Of a stretch of 64,000 bases of DNA, positions 11,574 through 24,170 are shown piece by piece (the stretch's first letter is position 1; each line of letters starts with the position of its first letter). The position numbers and the translations under genes are program-made. The DNA comes from Todiramphus chloris collaris (Eukaryota; Chordata; Aves; Coraciiformes; Alcedinidae): NCBI GenBank assembly GCA_025345505.1, contig JANVCC010000077.1, positions 6,137,545 to 6,201,544 on the forward strand, read 5' to 3'. Under the pieces are notes generated by a model. That model did no database searches and was not told the origin of the DNA. It worked only from the letters and a program-made list of their open reading frames with translations.

Positions 11574-12496
11574 CTTTGTACTTTTTCCTGTGGACATCTG
11601 TGAGGTATTTAGAAAAGCAATGTGGGTTTCTGACATCAAAGAGTTAATAGCAGTGAGTGTGGTACAATAGCTCATTAGGACTTAAACGTGGGCTGCAAAC
11701 TCAGAAATCTTGATAATTTTGGTCTATAAGGACACTGAACTTTCAACCCTAGTTCAGCAATAATAAATGCCTGTTAAGTAAGGCTTCCTTTTATGAAAAG
11801 AGGGTGGATGGATGCATTTCAATGGGCTTTATAAGTATTGCTCCTCGTTTCAGCGTCTGCTGGCCGAATGCATCTGGGCATGGGAAGACATTTCAAGATC
11901 TGCACAAAAAGCACTTTGAAGTGTATAACCTTTGTGAGCGTCTTAGCTAAACCTGACTGCAGTTGGAAGAGCACTTTATTTATTTAGTGAGTCTTTTTTA
12001 TTTTAAAGTTGCTTAAAAAAAAACCCAACACAACAAAAAAAACCAAACCAACAGAACAGAAAAATAAACTGGTGAGCAATTAAATGAAAATGCAGTTTTG
12101 AAAGTTTGACCCGAAGTGAAAGGTAGTGTGTTTCTCTTTCCTGTGAATGTTTTCATCACCAAATATATGGGTGCCTGTCTCTGAAGGCGAGGAAAGCTGA
12201 AGCTGCACTCCAGAGTGAAGTTCAGGCAGCGGCTCGGGCTGACAGCCCTGCCACCCTGGAGAAGAGGGCTCAGGCACGTAGCTGTCCTCCAGCCCATGCT
12301 GGCAAAGGAAAATTTAACAGCCCTTTCATCTACCTATAAAAGGCTCCTGCAGATGTTATGGGGACTGAGATTTGAAACAAATCGCGAGTGCCTGTGCAAG
12401 TCCCCACTTGGCAAGTTGCAGTCTTCCTTGCCTTGAGTTTGCAGGTCTTGATCCAGGCGGGCTTCTCCTGAGGTCCTACCTGAGACTCAAAGTAGC

Positions 12497-12520
12497 GTGT
12501 GTGTGTGTGTGTGTGTGTGT
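12497..12520. repeat. (GT)12 microsatellite
   Basis: Twelve uninterrupted GT dinucleotides followed by a T run. It is likely length-polymorphic. Confidence 0.95.
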
Positions 12521-12524
12521 TTTA

Positions 12525-12925
12525 CCTCGCCTCTCGGAGAGCACGAGAGAGACCTCCGTGAAGAGAGTGACAGGGTTTGATATAAAGCAGCAGGACTGCA
12601 TTGCTGCCATTATTCGACAGTAAACCCTTTCACAATGCCATATGCTGTGCATTCCAGCGCAGCAGCGGAGGGTGTGATATAGTTAAAGCACACTCGGCAA
12701 ACAGGAAACGCTGGTGACCGCTGTGTGTGCTTTTCATGGAGATAAAGTATTGAGAGCGTAACGAAGGGAAAAAAAAAACTGCTGGGAAGGGGGGGGGGAG
12801 AGGATGGCGGGGGTGAAGGAGAGGGATATTTTTGGGCCTGACGCTCCAGTCATTATGTAAAGCGCAGGCAGGAAATGCAGCCGCGGAACAGCCGAGAAAA
12901 GCCGTTTCGCGGGGAGATGTTTTGT
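12525..12925. promoter_or_regulatory. CpG- and G-enriched patch, possible regulatory element
   Basis: CpG density is locally raised, for example six CpGs in about 40 bases at 12880-12920 within GCCGCGG, GCCGAG and TTTCGCGGGG. A ten-G run at 12789-12798 and further G runs to 12825 add quadruplex potential. No open reading frame of note is present. Regulatory function is inferred from composition only. Confidence 0.3.
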
Positions 12926-15900
12926 TTTACTCCATTACATGTATTTTCTAGTTTGCTGCTGGGTATCAGAAGTGGGTGTGGTTTTTCCCGTCTTTTGTTT
13001 GTTTGGGTTTTTTTTTTTTTTGTTATTTTGTTTTAAATGTATTTTCTGTTTGAAGTTCCTGCCACGCTCTTGCTCAGCATCCAACTGCCTTTCCCTCTAC
13101 CCTAACCCAGTTAATAATCAACGGCTATTTTAGGGGACTGGAGTATAGTAATACATATTTCATACCCCAGCAAAACTGGTATTTAACCTGAGCGTAGTTC
13201 TTTTCACAGCACCGGCTCTGCAAAAGGCATCGCAAAGCCTCCTCGGAGTTAGGAAGTTGTGATTGCGGGGCAGAGAGGAAGGCAGGGGGATGGGACCAAC
13301 AGGTCCTCAGATGGGGAGAGCTCTGAATCATAAACACACCATAGCTTTAATAAAATAAATGAAGTGGAGCCTTTTCAGCTGAGGGCAGCCTGTATTGGGG
13401 CAAGCCAGGCTTTTAACGTTGGGAGTGAAAATTGACAGGCTGAGAACTGGGACATAAACAAAAATGTCAGTCCCTGGGAGTCTTGTTCACTGGACAATGT
13501 CTCAATTGTTTCCGTGATTTTTCGCAGGCAGCAGGGGATAGTGGGAGATTTAACTCTTTACTGGCCACGCAAGTGCTGGTGGGGCTCTCAGAATGAAGAA
13601 GTGGTGGAAAAGAGCATTTTTTGTTTGGAAACGATTAAGCATGTCAGTGGGTGATAAGGAAAGGTCACACTGTTCTGTGCATACTTGTCTGCTGTTCAAG
13701 TTGGGCTTTACGCTTCTTTAATTTTGTTTAGATTTTGCTGCTTGCCTGGAAAACTGGTTTTTTTTTTATTGGGAGAAATGAGATTATGGGGCAGACTGGT
13801 AGGTATTTAAGAAAGTGTTTGGGGGGGGTTAAATTTTAATTTTTCTTAGTATTTCTTAATTAAATGGCTGTCAGGCAAGCTTGGATATTTTAAGGTTGCC
13901 TAGATTATTTAGAACAAGCTGAAATGTGAGATAGGGAATGCCCTTTATTAACCACTTTACAATTGTGCTTGTCTCAAAATAAAAAGCAATCTTCAAAGAA
14001 GACAAGAGGAGAGACAAGGAGCTTACTTGTCTCATCATAACTTTGTTTTATTTATTATAAAATCAAACACTGAAACCTGTTGCATACAAGCCTGACATGG
14101 GCAAGGTTCAGAAAGCTGCAACTGGTAATTCTTTACTCACCAGATTTTGAATGAATGTTTTGTTGTGGGCAGGGGGAGGAGGGAGAGACGGCAAACCGAA
14201 GTTGCTTCTTCAGGGCTCAAAAGCTGTTGAGGTTTATTTGCAGGAAGATAAACCTGTTTTAATAAAACGTGGGTCTTGCCTCAGTTGAGTGAAGCCGAAA
14301 CATTTTGTCGGCTTGAAGCCAGCTCACTTGGTGCGCAGCAGCCTGGTATTAAAGGTCTGGGATGTGCTGAAGTTGCTCTAACTAAATTTACGGAATAACA
14401 GTGTATCTCCCATTTTCGTATCCGCGCATCCTCTGGCTGCTTTGTGTCCAGACGCGTGTTCACAGCCCCGCGCTTTCTCCTGCTTTCAAATTTCCCCCGT
14501 CCCCTGCCTCCCCCCCCGCCCCATCCTCTGCCCACACTCAGCCGTCCCTGGCTGCTGCTCGCTGGCAGGCAGGAGGTTGGGAGCGGCCCAGGGCTCTCCA
14601 CCACCTTCCTGCCGGGCAGGAAATTGCTTGCTCTGTGAATGCTGTGGAACTTGTGCTCGTGGGCAGGCTTCTCCCCAAATCCCTGCTTGGGAGATACACT
14701 CTCCTGTGTGATAAGGATGGGGAAAGTAAGCTGTGGCTCACCAGATGCTTCCCTGTGTGTTTTACACTGACGGGATAGAGCAGAGGGGGTAAAAATAACT
14801 GCAGTGTCCTCTTTGGAAAAGCTGTCTCCAAAGACCAGAGTGAGAAGGGTGAGTTGCTTCTCCTCTCAGAGTCTGGCCAGGACTTGGAGATACTGGGCGG
14901 TGAAGGCACACGCCAGATCCTCCGTGGATAATCTGGCACTGTATGCGTTTTGAATTGATACTGGTTTCAGAGATTCAGAAAACAAAAGTTGTTGACATGT
15001 GGGAGCATTTGGTTCCCTGGGTAAGTATCCTGAGTAGAGCTGGATTTAATAATTTATAATTAATCATTCGTGCAGTGAAATGAATTGCTCTTCCTGTTAG
15101 TTAAGGATCACTGAAGAGATCGTGATTTTTCTTGAAACTTTGCTTGTTACTCATGCACTAGTCTCAGTGTTTTGCCTTGGAGATCATCCATGAGCAGTTC
15201 TTCAGAGCTGGTTAGTGTTGGAGCTCCTCTGAGCAGAGATGGGGAGCATGTGATGCATTTCCGTTCCCTGTGTTGAGCAGCGAGTGATACTCATTAATTA
15301 ATAAAAGTTTATTTTCCATGAAGATTCTCCAGTACTTGCATAAAATTCACCGTCTTGGCAAGCATCCTTACCCTCGAATTAATTTGCTGGTGTAGTCACA
15401 GAAAGTGGTTAGATTTGTCAGTTAATGAATTTCTCATACTTGTTACAGAGCAGAATGCCAAGCGAGCTCAGCTTGCCCTGGTTTTGTGCGTTATATAAAC
15501 ACAGAAGGAAAGAAATCAGTATTTTGAAGTATTTTCTTAGGATTGTTTTGAAATTTCCACTCCTTTCTAATCATGAATAACAGTCAACTTAGACTTGAAA
15601 ATAAACTCATTACTGACAATAACAACCTACAAGAGATCTCTGCTTCCCTGCTACTCCTCATCTCCTAGAGAGGCTTAACTGCCGTTCCAGCTGAAACAAT
15701 GATATTTATAGTGCATTGCAGAACATGTTGTCAAGATGTCCACTGTACAGCTGTACAGCCCATCTGTCTGTCCATGTAGATGCCACAGTAGTCAGTTTTC
15801 AGGACCACCTTTTACTTAGATGTCTCGATTAGCAAAGAGTGAATTTTCTGGTTTAGATGAATAGGTAGGTGGGGAAATACGGGGACAATGAGGAGAAAAT

Positions 15901-16673
15901 GCTCTTTGCAGGTATGTGTGATATCTGTAACCGTTCAAGACATGTTCCAGCTCAACTATCCAGGATTATCAGCATTTTTAACATTTGCTTTAAAGTTCTG
16001 GTGAAATGTAAGCAGTGGGGCATCTACTCCATTCTATCTCCTGCTCTTGCTCATGTCCCTTCACCTTGCAGGACCTGAATCCAGCCTGGGGAGATTGGGA
16101 AACTAGCAAAGCAGGAAATGGGCAAAGTCACTCTTACAAAGAGTTGGATGTTGCTTGCTTGCCTTCTGGAGTGAACACGTGCTGGATTGTGTAAGGGTGT
16201 GGATATTTCTTGTTGCCATGCTTCTCCTGTGAATACTGACCTAGCCTGGGGAGATACGGGCGTGTGGTGGTCTTCAGTGAAGAGCTCAGAGAAATGCTCC
16301 TGTTTTTCTGGTTGGATGTTTGGAGGTGTGATTGAGCACTGCTACAGATGTGAGACACGGTCACTGAAGCGAGGTGCTGTCCCTCCCCGTGTGCTGCCAA
16401 CAAGAGAGCTGTACCCATCTGAAGGGGTGAACGGACTCCTGTACAGCTTTGCACTGTCCCTGCACTGAGTAAACGCTGACTAGAAATCGCTCTTGTTTCT
16501 GTGAGCAGGGAGGAGGGGACTTGAAATCTCCCTTTCGCTGTTTGAACATCTTGCCGGTGAAACCTGAGGGTAAACATGTATGTTCAGTTTGGCTGGAGTC
16601 TTCCCTGTGGGCAACTTCTCGCTAACATCTGCCGTGCCCGCATGTGGAGGTGATTGATGGTGGGAGTTCTAGA

Positions 16674-16872
16674 TAATGGTACTTAGCGCTTACGTAGCAC
16701 TTCACGTTTCCAAAGTGCCATACAAACCCAAGGTCCCCTATCAGTCCCTGGGGGAAGATGGAGCTCAGTATTATTACCCTCATTTATGGGCGGAAAAGCT
16801 AAGATGTGGAGAGGTTAAGTGGTTTGCCCAAGCTACACAAGTCAGTGTCAGCTCTCAGATTAGACTTGGAGT
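16674..16872 (+). mobile_element. MIR-like (CORE-SINE type) remnant, sense orientation
   Basis: The order of segments follows the common amniote MIR-type tail: GATAATGGTACTTAGCGCTTACGTAGCACTT-like start, CCAAAGTGCC followed by ACAAA, TATTATTACCCTCATTTATG, then GAGAGGTTAAGTGGTTTGCCCAAG with CACAAGTCAGTG. Match to the consensus is by memory. It is the best-preserved of several such remnants in this window. No coding content; SINEs of this group are long inactive. Confidence 0.75.
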
Positions 16873-18944
16873 TTTCTTGGCATTTGCTGTCATTGTGCAA
16901 TCAGCTGGAGTGGGTTGCCCCCATGAGATGCTCCTTGTCAAGCACTGGAAACTTCGTGCAAAGCCTTTTGGGATGTGCTGAGGAGATTCTGCTTGGAGAC
17001 AAGGCCAACTGCTTCTGTTTATTTTAACATAAACTTGGGGGATATTTTAAAACCTTTCCGAGAAGTAAAAAAAAACCTGCCTTCAGTGGAGAAAAATCTA
17101 GACTGCTGAAGTACTGCTCAACTGATGGTGGCACCTCATTGTGCTGAGGAGGCTGTGAATAGCTGTGCAGCTCATCGCTGAGAAGCGCTGAGCTACCAGG
17201 GAAGGGAAAGCAAAGCAGCTTTCTCCAGCTTTTCAGGAGGGAAGGCACAGCAAGAGGCTCCAGTCTGTGGGAAGCCATGCCTCGTCCACACACTGGATTG
17301 CTCTTGTGGGGTTGCTTCGCAGCAGCTCCTGCATGAGAATGCTTTTGTTGGAGAACAAGAGTGCCTCTGCCTAGCGCAGAGTAATTCGCTTTCAAAGTAG
17401 ATTAAGCTAAACTGGAAAGATGCTGTTAATCTGAAGTTGCGGGTTCTGCATCTGTATTTGATCTAGAATAGATACTGTCCTTTAAAATTGCATTTGTGTA
17501 CTGTAGATTGATTTATCTGTTTCATATGGAGACGAGGCCTCATTTCTCAAACCACAATTTGATTGAGATACCAAAAGGGCCTGGTTATTCAATTGGGATG
17601 CCAGGCAGCTCTCCCCCTCTGTTAGGTGATGGACGTTTTCAAATGGGCCATTGCTGATACTCTCTTAAGATGGGGTTGAGGGGGCACTATCCAAAGGAGG
17701 TTGTTTTCTTAGATGCCCAGCAGTTAAACTGACTGTGGCTATTACAACATTGCTTTTCTGAAGCAAATGAATGAAACTGAACTGGAGGAACATACAGGGG
17801 AAGCTGTTAGTGTTCCAAAGGAGGCTGTCAGAATGGTGTCCTTGGTTTCCTAGCTCTCTTGGTCTCCCAAAAAGCAAATCCAGAGGGATGGCTGGGCGCA
17901 GGCTGCGTGTCTGCTGGGCAGGATGGGGTCAGAGTGCTGTGGTCCATCCAGAATGCCCATGCCCCAGTGGGGAACCACAGGGTGTGGTGTGGGGTCAGCG
18001 CTGGCCAGGGAGCTGTGAAGGAAATGACTCTGTGGTGGGCATTAAATGATACTGGAGAGCCTGTGCTAATCCCTGTTTTGTGTGGCGTGGTCTATTTGGA
18101 TTAAATAGAAGGGTCAGAGGTTGATTTTTCATTTCTTCTATTACTGCCAGCTTTGCCCTCAGCTAGCATCTCGGTGCTAGTCATTTAGTCTCTTTATTCC
18201 ACTGAGAAAGTAGGAGAGTAGACTTCCCACACGCAGGCTGTAAGGTGGAATTAGCACACGTGGGCCAATTTCTGAACTTTACACCAAGCCCTTATACCCA
18301 ATTAAGTCACTGCATTTGTTTTGCAGGCTTTCAAGTTTCCATTTCATTGTCAGAAAGGTGCTTCTTCTGAGCTGAGTTTGGTGGCACGTCCTCTGCAAAT
18401 ACATTACTGCATTGGTGGGAGACCCTGGCAGCCCACCTGGGCAAGAGAGCAAACCCCAAGAAAGCATTTTGGTGCCAAGCCTGCCTGAGCGGTGGCTTTG
18501 GGTGAATGCAGATCACGAGGTTGAAGACTAGTCATGTGTTCTTTGCTGGGACTTCCCCCCCAGCCTTGCCCTGTGGTTGTTTGTGTGGTACTGTACAGGG
18601 CGAAGGCACGGTAGGTTATCATACTGCGTGTTCAGCATTCATAGGCAATAATCAGAGATGTACCTCTGTGCTCTGAACTGTTACACCACGGTGAAGTATG
18701 TCATAAGGTGTCCAGAGATGTTTCCCCTTCCCCCACAGCCCACATGCCAAAATAAATATCTGATATGAAAGTCAAGATACAGAAGGCAGCTGGGTTGTAC
18801 AAAAGGTCTTGTCTCCCTTCTGTTGTTGGTATTTTTAATATCATTTTCCTGATGGGTTGAGTAACTGTCTGCAGTAAAATTAAAAGGATGGAGGAGAGAT
18901 TTTGGCATTTCTTTGAGCGGTAGCATATTCCTTCTTTGAATTGT

Positions 18945-19018
18945 GGGGTGGGTTTTTTGTTTGTTGTTTTGGGTTTTTTTTGTTTGCTTTGGGTTTTTTG
19001 TTTATCTGCTCATTTGGG
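18945..19018. repeat. T/G low-complexity tract
   Basis: Blocks of GGGTTTTTT alternating with TTTGTTTG. It belongs to the same composition class as tracts at 6305, 12990, 27719, 37288 and 56270. Confidence 0.7.
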
Positions 19019-22000
19019 TCTGCTCCCCACCCCCCCCTCAGGCTTTCACAAATGGAGAAGAGGAGAAATTGTGTGCATATGTGTGTGGTGCCCTGCCAAG
19101 CAGAGAAACTAAGCAGACAGCCTCTATTGCTTTTGCTCTCACATCTCTAACTTAATTATGGGGGAGGCGAGGGGTGTGTTGTGTTTAATGTGCTCCATGC
19201 TTCCAAAACTCTGCGCTCTCGCATGCTAGGGGCTGACCACTGGCACGGGCTTTCATTAGTATTTTTTGTTTACCCTGCCCTTCTGAATTACTATTTTTGG
19301 TTTGGGGGCTTTTTTTGTAAAGGAATTATTTTATTTTTATTTTTATAATTGCTTCTGGATCTACAGAAGTGCATGTTGAAAATCATCTCAGTGTCACTAG
19401 TCTTTAGTTCAACAAGAACGCTATAGAAACGAAAGGTTCTGTCATCCATCAGATTTTCTGTTCCATTTGTTGAAGATGAAAGGCAAGCGAATTTAGTGCT
19501 CACTTTCTTCTCCTTCTGACAGTTATTGATCCTCCCTGGAACTCTGCAATTCGCTCTCGGAGCTGGCCCTGACATGGGGAATCCCCAATTCATTATGTGT
19601 GTGCTCACTAGCGCCGCAGCAGTGTGCTCCATCGCCCTTCCACTTTCAAAGCCATTTGTTATTTTTCAGCTGCACCTTGTGAGCTGGGATTTTTCCCCAC
19701 CACCACCCTCCCTTTTCACCTCTTTTGCCTCATGAGACTCTTAGTCTGGAAGCTGTTAATGTCTGAGAAACAGGTGCTATAGGAGGGAGGGATAAGAGGT
19801 TTCAGAGGCTTTTCTTCATTGCTGCAAAATAGGAAATGGACAAATCTTTCTCATTAAGACAGCAGGGTATAGGAGGGAGAGAGCCTGCAACCTGTTGGTT
19901 TTTGGTTGAATTTTATGGTCCTCAAGGATGCAAGATTGTCAGGGTAGGGACAAAACACCTCTGTTAATATCAGGATTGAGGGGTGTGTTTATTCAATGGC
20001 TTCCATCTCCAGAAACAGAGCAGTAACAGTAAAAGAGGTATCAAAGTAGCAGTAGGAGGTACCATGGCCTTTACATGAAGGTGTATCCAGATGGATGGGA
20101 GCAGAGAGTGGTGGGCTTCTTCCACCGCTCCCTCAGCTGTCCCAGGGTAAGCCCAGCACGTTATATTGAAGACTGAAGCTGACTTTAACCTGATGGGCAG
20201 GTTGTGCGGGCCCAGGTACCGCACTGGGCCGTACCCTGCTGTGTGGTTGTTTTGTGAGCGATGCCTGGAAGGGCAGCCTTCACGGAGGCACTGCTCTTCT
20301 AGGAACAGATCTGTAGCACTTTGTGCTTTTCCAGCATCTTCTGTGCTGCAGTGTGGTGCGTCCTCTTTTGTGAGTGAGGATGGTGAAGTCTCACACACAC
20401 ATTTTCCTGAAGCTTCTACTTTTTGATGTTGAGAGCCTTCTAGTGAAGGTGCAGTGAGATGGAATTTCTTGGTTATCCACTGCTGAGCAAAACCAAACTC
20501 TATAGCTCTGCTTTTTGTTTGTGTAAATGTTCATGAAGTCTGTCCCTCTGTCGTCTGTGACCAGCTAGGGACATGTGTCACCCTTGATGTCCTGCTCCTC
20601 CTTCTCCAGGCTCCTTTGTTCGTGGAGTGTACTTAAGCCTTGCCAACAAAACGCATTTCCTACCAAAAGCTTAAGAGAACAGAAGGGGATAGCTTCTTTC
20701 TAAAGAGGCAAGACTGATGTGGTGTGCTGTGGGTCACAGCATACCTGAGGGCTCAGTCTGGAGCTTGCTGCAAGGAGGAGAGGGCAGTGGGACTGGTGAG
20801 TGCAGAGCTGATGGTAATCAGGCTTCCCCCAGCTGGTTACAGGCTTTGCAGGAGGTTGGTGGGCCCTTAAAAAGGGAGTTTCACATCTGCTTTTGTTTAT
20901 CCTTTTTGCTGCGGGCAAGGCTGAAAACTTAATAAATTGCATGAAACCTAAGGAAGCATGCATATAAAAGAGTATTAGATAAATTACAGAAGCCTGCCTA
21001 CCTGTAACATTTTTTTTTAAATACATAAATGGTACGTGTGTATTATTTCTCTGTAAAGTACCCACATGCCCCAGCCACTCACTGAGGCTCTCTTGTTTAA
21101 CATTCCTGCGTTCTAGCTGCTTCTGCTCCACAGCTCCCACCTCTGACTCCTCCCAAATTTTAACATCACTCTTCAGTGGCAGGCATTTAGCACACCAGCG
21201 CTCTGAAGATGTGATGATGGTTTATCGAAGGATATTTGTAAAGCATTTTTTAAGTATTTGGGAGGCTCGTCTCTGAAGGAGCAGATGAAAGAAAAATCCT
21301 TGTAATGCTGGTAGCATATGCACTCTGTACAAAGAATGTCTCAAATACTTTCCTTAATATGTGCCTGTATTTGCTCTAATGTTCTCACCGTTTTTTCAGC
21401 CCAGCTCTCCTGGCAGGGGCAGGGATGAAAGGGGAGTTGCGAGAGAGAGAAACAATAAAGTTGTAAAACAGACACCTTAGTAAGAGAGACTGTAGCTTCA
21501 AATATTTGCAGTTCCTTTGTGAAAGAATTGGCATTGCACATTAACCTTAATGTAAGTGTAATATAGTATGTATCTGAAGGCAGAATCGAAGAATATGAAT
21601 TTCTGCGGCTAATGGTTTTTGAATAAATTCAATACAATTGTCTGGCAGTTATTAGCAGAATGTGTGAATCGGGGGCTATGCAACACTGTATACTTTGAAG
21701 ACCTTGAACTATTTCTACCAGTTAAGAGCTGTTAGATAGAATCCGCTGAAAATTAGCTTCATTCAGTTATCATACAATATAGTGAGCTGTTCTGGCAAAA
21801 AGCATTCTCTGCTAGCATTGAGGCAAAATAAATTCTTCTGTTCTTCTGTCCTGAATTGCAGATAGTATCTGACTGAGGTCAGATAACCCGGCTTCTGCGC
21901 GTGCACGCGCGTCTGTGCCACCCGTACGTATGTGTAAGGAGATCCGTGTCTAGCTGTAAATATTGCCCTATGGTTTGCATTGCTCTGGTGCCCGGGGTGG

Positions 22001-24133
22001 GCAGGTCACAGGCACCCTGGCTCTCTCCACTCGCTGACTGACCCTGTGTGTGTTCCCTTCTCCAAAACATTACTAACGCCACATTAGGTTGGACTTGGTT
22101 TGGGCTTACACAAAAATAGCCAGTGCCTGCATTATGCAGAATGTCAAGCCAAATATTTTTGATGGCTTTTCCTCACTTTATTATGAATCCTGTGGGTCTG
22201 ATGGGAGGAGAGCGTGAGAGTGGATGAGAAGGAATACACAAAGGGCCAGCAGAGTCTGGCCTCCCGTACCCTGAACGTCACAGTTCAGTGCAAGCCAATG
22301 CACAATTCCATTGCTCATTCTGGTGTGGCATCTGGGCTAATTTGTCTTGCTAATTACACTGGGTGTAGAAGAATGCTGATGCCACTAACAGTGTCCATGA
22401 CCCAGACTGGTGTCCTTACCTGAGCTTTATGGTACCTCATGAGTGTCTAAGCTTTCCTGGAGCTGGTGACTCATTGAGGTTGGTCTCTGTAGACTAGGGC
22501 AGTAGTATGCTATTGGTGTACTGACACGGGCAATATGCACTTTATAGAATTATTTCTAGAGAAGATAGGTGAGTTATTTGCCAGTGTCTGCTAATACCAA
22601 GTGTGTGTAAGACTATCTCGTTAACTGACTCCTTACGGTCAACAAAGAGCACCCAGGTCTTTGTAGAGGCTTTGTGGGTTTATTTTAGCAAAGATATTCT
22701 CATGGATAAAGCATGAGAAGTGATGTTTTAAGTTAGCACCTGAGGAAGCAGGGCTGATGGGGTAGGAGGGTGACTGATACCTGGGGAGGGGTGGAGTCAT
22801 GAAGGAATTTCCATTTTAAACTGAAAATTGAAGCAAAATGAACTGGAGGGGAACAAACTGGCTTCAAATGCGATCGATCCTTCTAGGGTGGACAAAGAAT
22901 AGGGAGAGACTGCATGAAATAAGGCATGGGGATTCTTAAGTTATTTCTTCAGTTAAGGAAGCCAAGAAATTGGATCTGGTGGCAGTAAGATTGGTAAGCT
23001 GTTGAAATGGATGCTTTAGACTACACTGACTGCTTCCACGTCCTTTTCCTTTCTTTATTCTCTCTATCTGCTCCAAATAGTGTTTGGAGTAGCATCACTG
23101 CTCTTACGAAAATAGACACCATATACTGAAGAGGCAGCAGTCAGCTCAGGCTTGCTGGCAGGAGCTGGGGGAGTGCAAATGTCAGTGCATGATGTGAAAA
23201 ATCTGGTGCTCTTGGAAGGGAGGGAGTTGCCACCACAAAACCAGCTCATGCTTTTTCCAATAGGGTCTGTAGACAATGGGTCCCACAAGGTCTCTGGCGT
23301 ATTGCAGGATTTCATAGTTGTGGTCACTTCTAGTTTGCCTTGCAGACTACGGGAGGAAAAGAGTTTTGGTCCTTGCCTTGAAGTGTTTAAAATGGATCCC
23401 TGGTCAAACCATTTCAGTAAATGTAGTGCTGGTGTTCTGTAGGATGTAAACCTCCATCAGTGGCTGGTGCCCCTGGTGTTTGTAGCTGCAGAAGGTACTG
23501 TTGCTGGGGTATCATCAATACTAAACTCTACACGTAGTTGCTTTTCCCCCAAGTCATTTCACAGCATGTGTGAGTTTCAGTATAAAAATCCATGATGGAT
23601 TCCCTGAAGGAACTGGAATTTCTGGGTGTTGCAAAGCCCTTATTAGGAAATTGGAAAGATACACTGATGAGTGTGCCTGTTTAAAATCAGATAGCACAAG
23701 AGTTCCCACTATTATTCTCCTTCTGGAAGGATTGCTCGTTAACTAAGTTGGTGTTTCAAATTAGAATGAAAATGGGGAAAAAAACAGTAAGCAAATGATT
23801 TTACTGAAGTTTGAGTATTTACAATACTTAGAAAAATTATAATTGAAGAACTCCTCTTTGAAGCAGTACCAATGTATCAGTAGATACTGGGGCCAACTTT
23901 TCTGTTTCTACTTCCCTGCTCCTTCAGTGAATCTGAATTTAACTCTTCTCTGCTCTTGTCCTGGCAGCTTTATATTTCAAATTTTTTTTTTTTTTCCCCC
24001 CAGTATATACCTGCATAAAATTGCAGTCTAGTTTTGTTATCGGGAAACTGTAGCGCTAATAGGCGCCTGTCCTGTTGTTTGCATGTGGTTCGTCACCACT
24101 TGGGGTTGCAGGGAGGTCCTGCCCATGAGTAGA

Positions 24134-24170
24134 ATTGAAGGTTCTCACACTGCAGCTGAGAACCTTCAAT
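24134..24170. repeat. Perfect inverted repeat, 14-bp arms and 9-base loop
   Basis: Arm 24134-24147 is the exact reverse complement of 24157-24170 (core TTGAAGGTTCTCA / TGAGAACCTTCAA), with loop CACTGCAGC. It is too short for a canonical microRNA precursor. No U-tract or repeat family is attached. Confidence 0.8.

Larger units (their letters stand above)
8231..16673 (+). other. TCF7L2: TCF7L2 intron; no gene seen
   Basis: Non-coding intron between the palindromic element and the MIR-like SINE. It holds homopolymer runs, a GT microsatellite, a duplicated CAGCACAGGTGAG motif and a CpG/G-rich patch, listed separately. AT-rich stretches with ATTA-type homeodomain cores occur around 11125-11200 and 15040-15080. 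I find no convincing exon; open frames near 9166-9441, 14281-14939 and 16134-16577 are unsupported. Confidence 0.7.
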
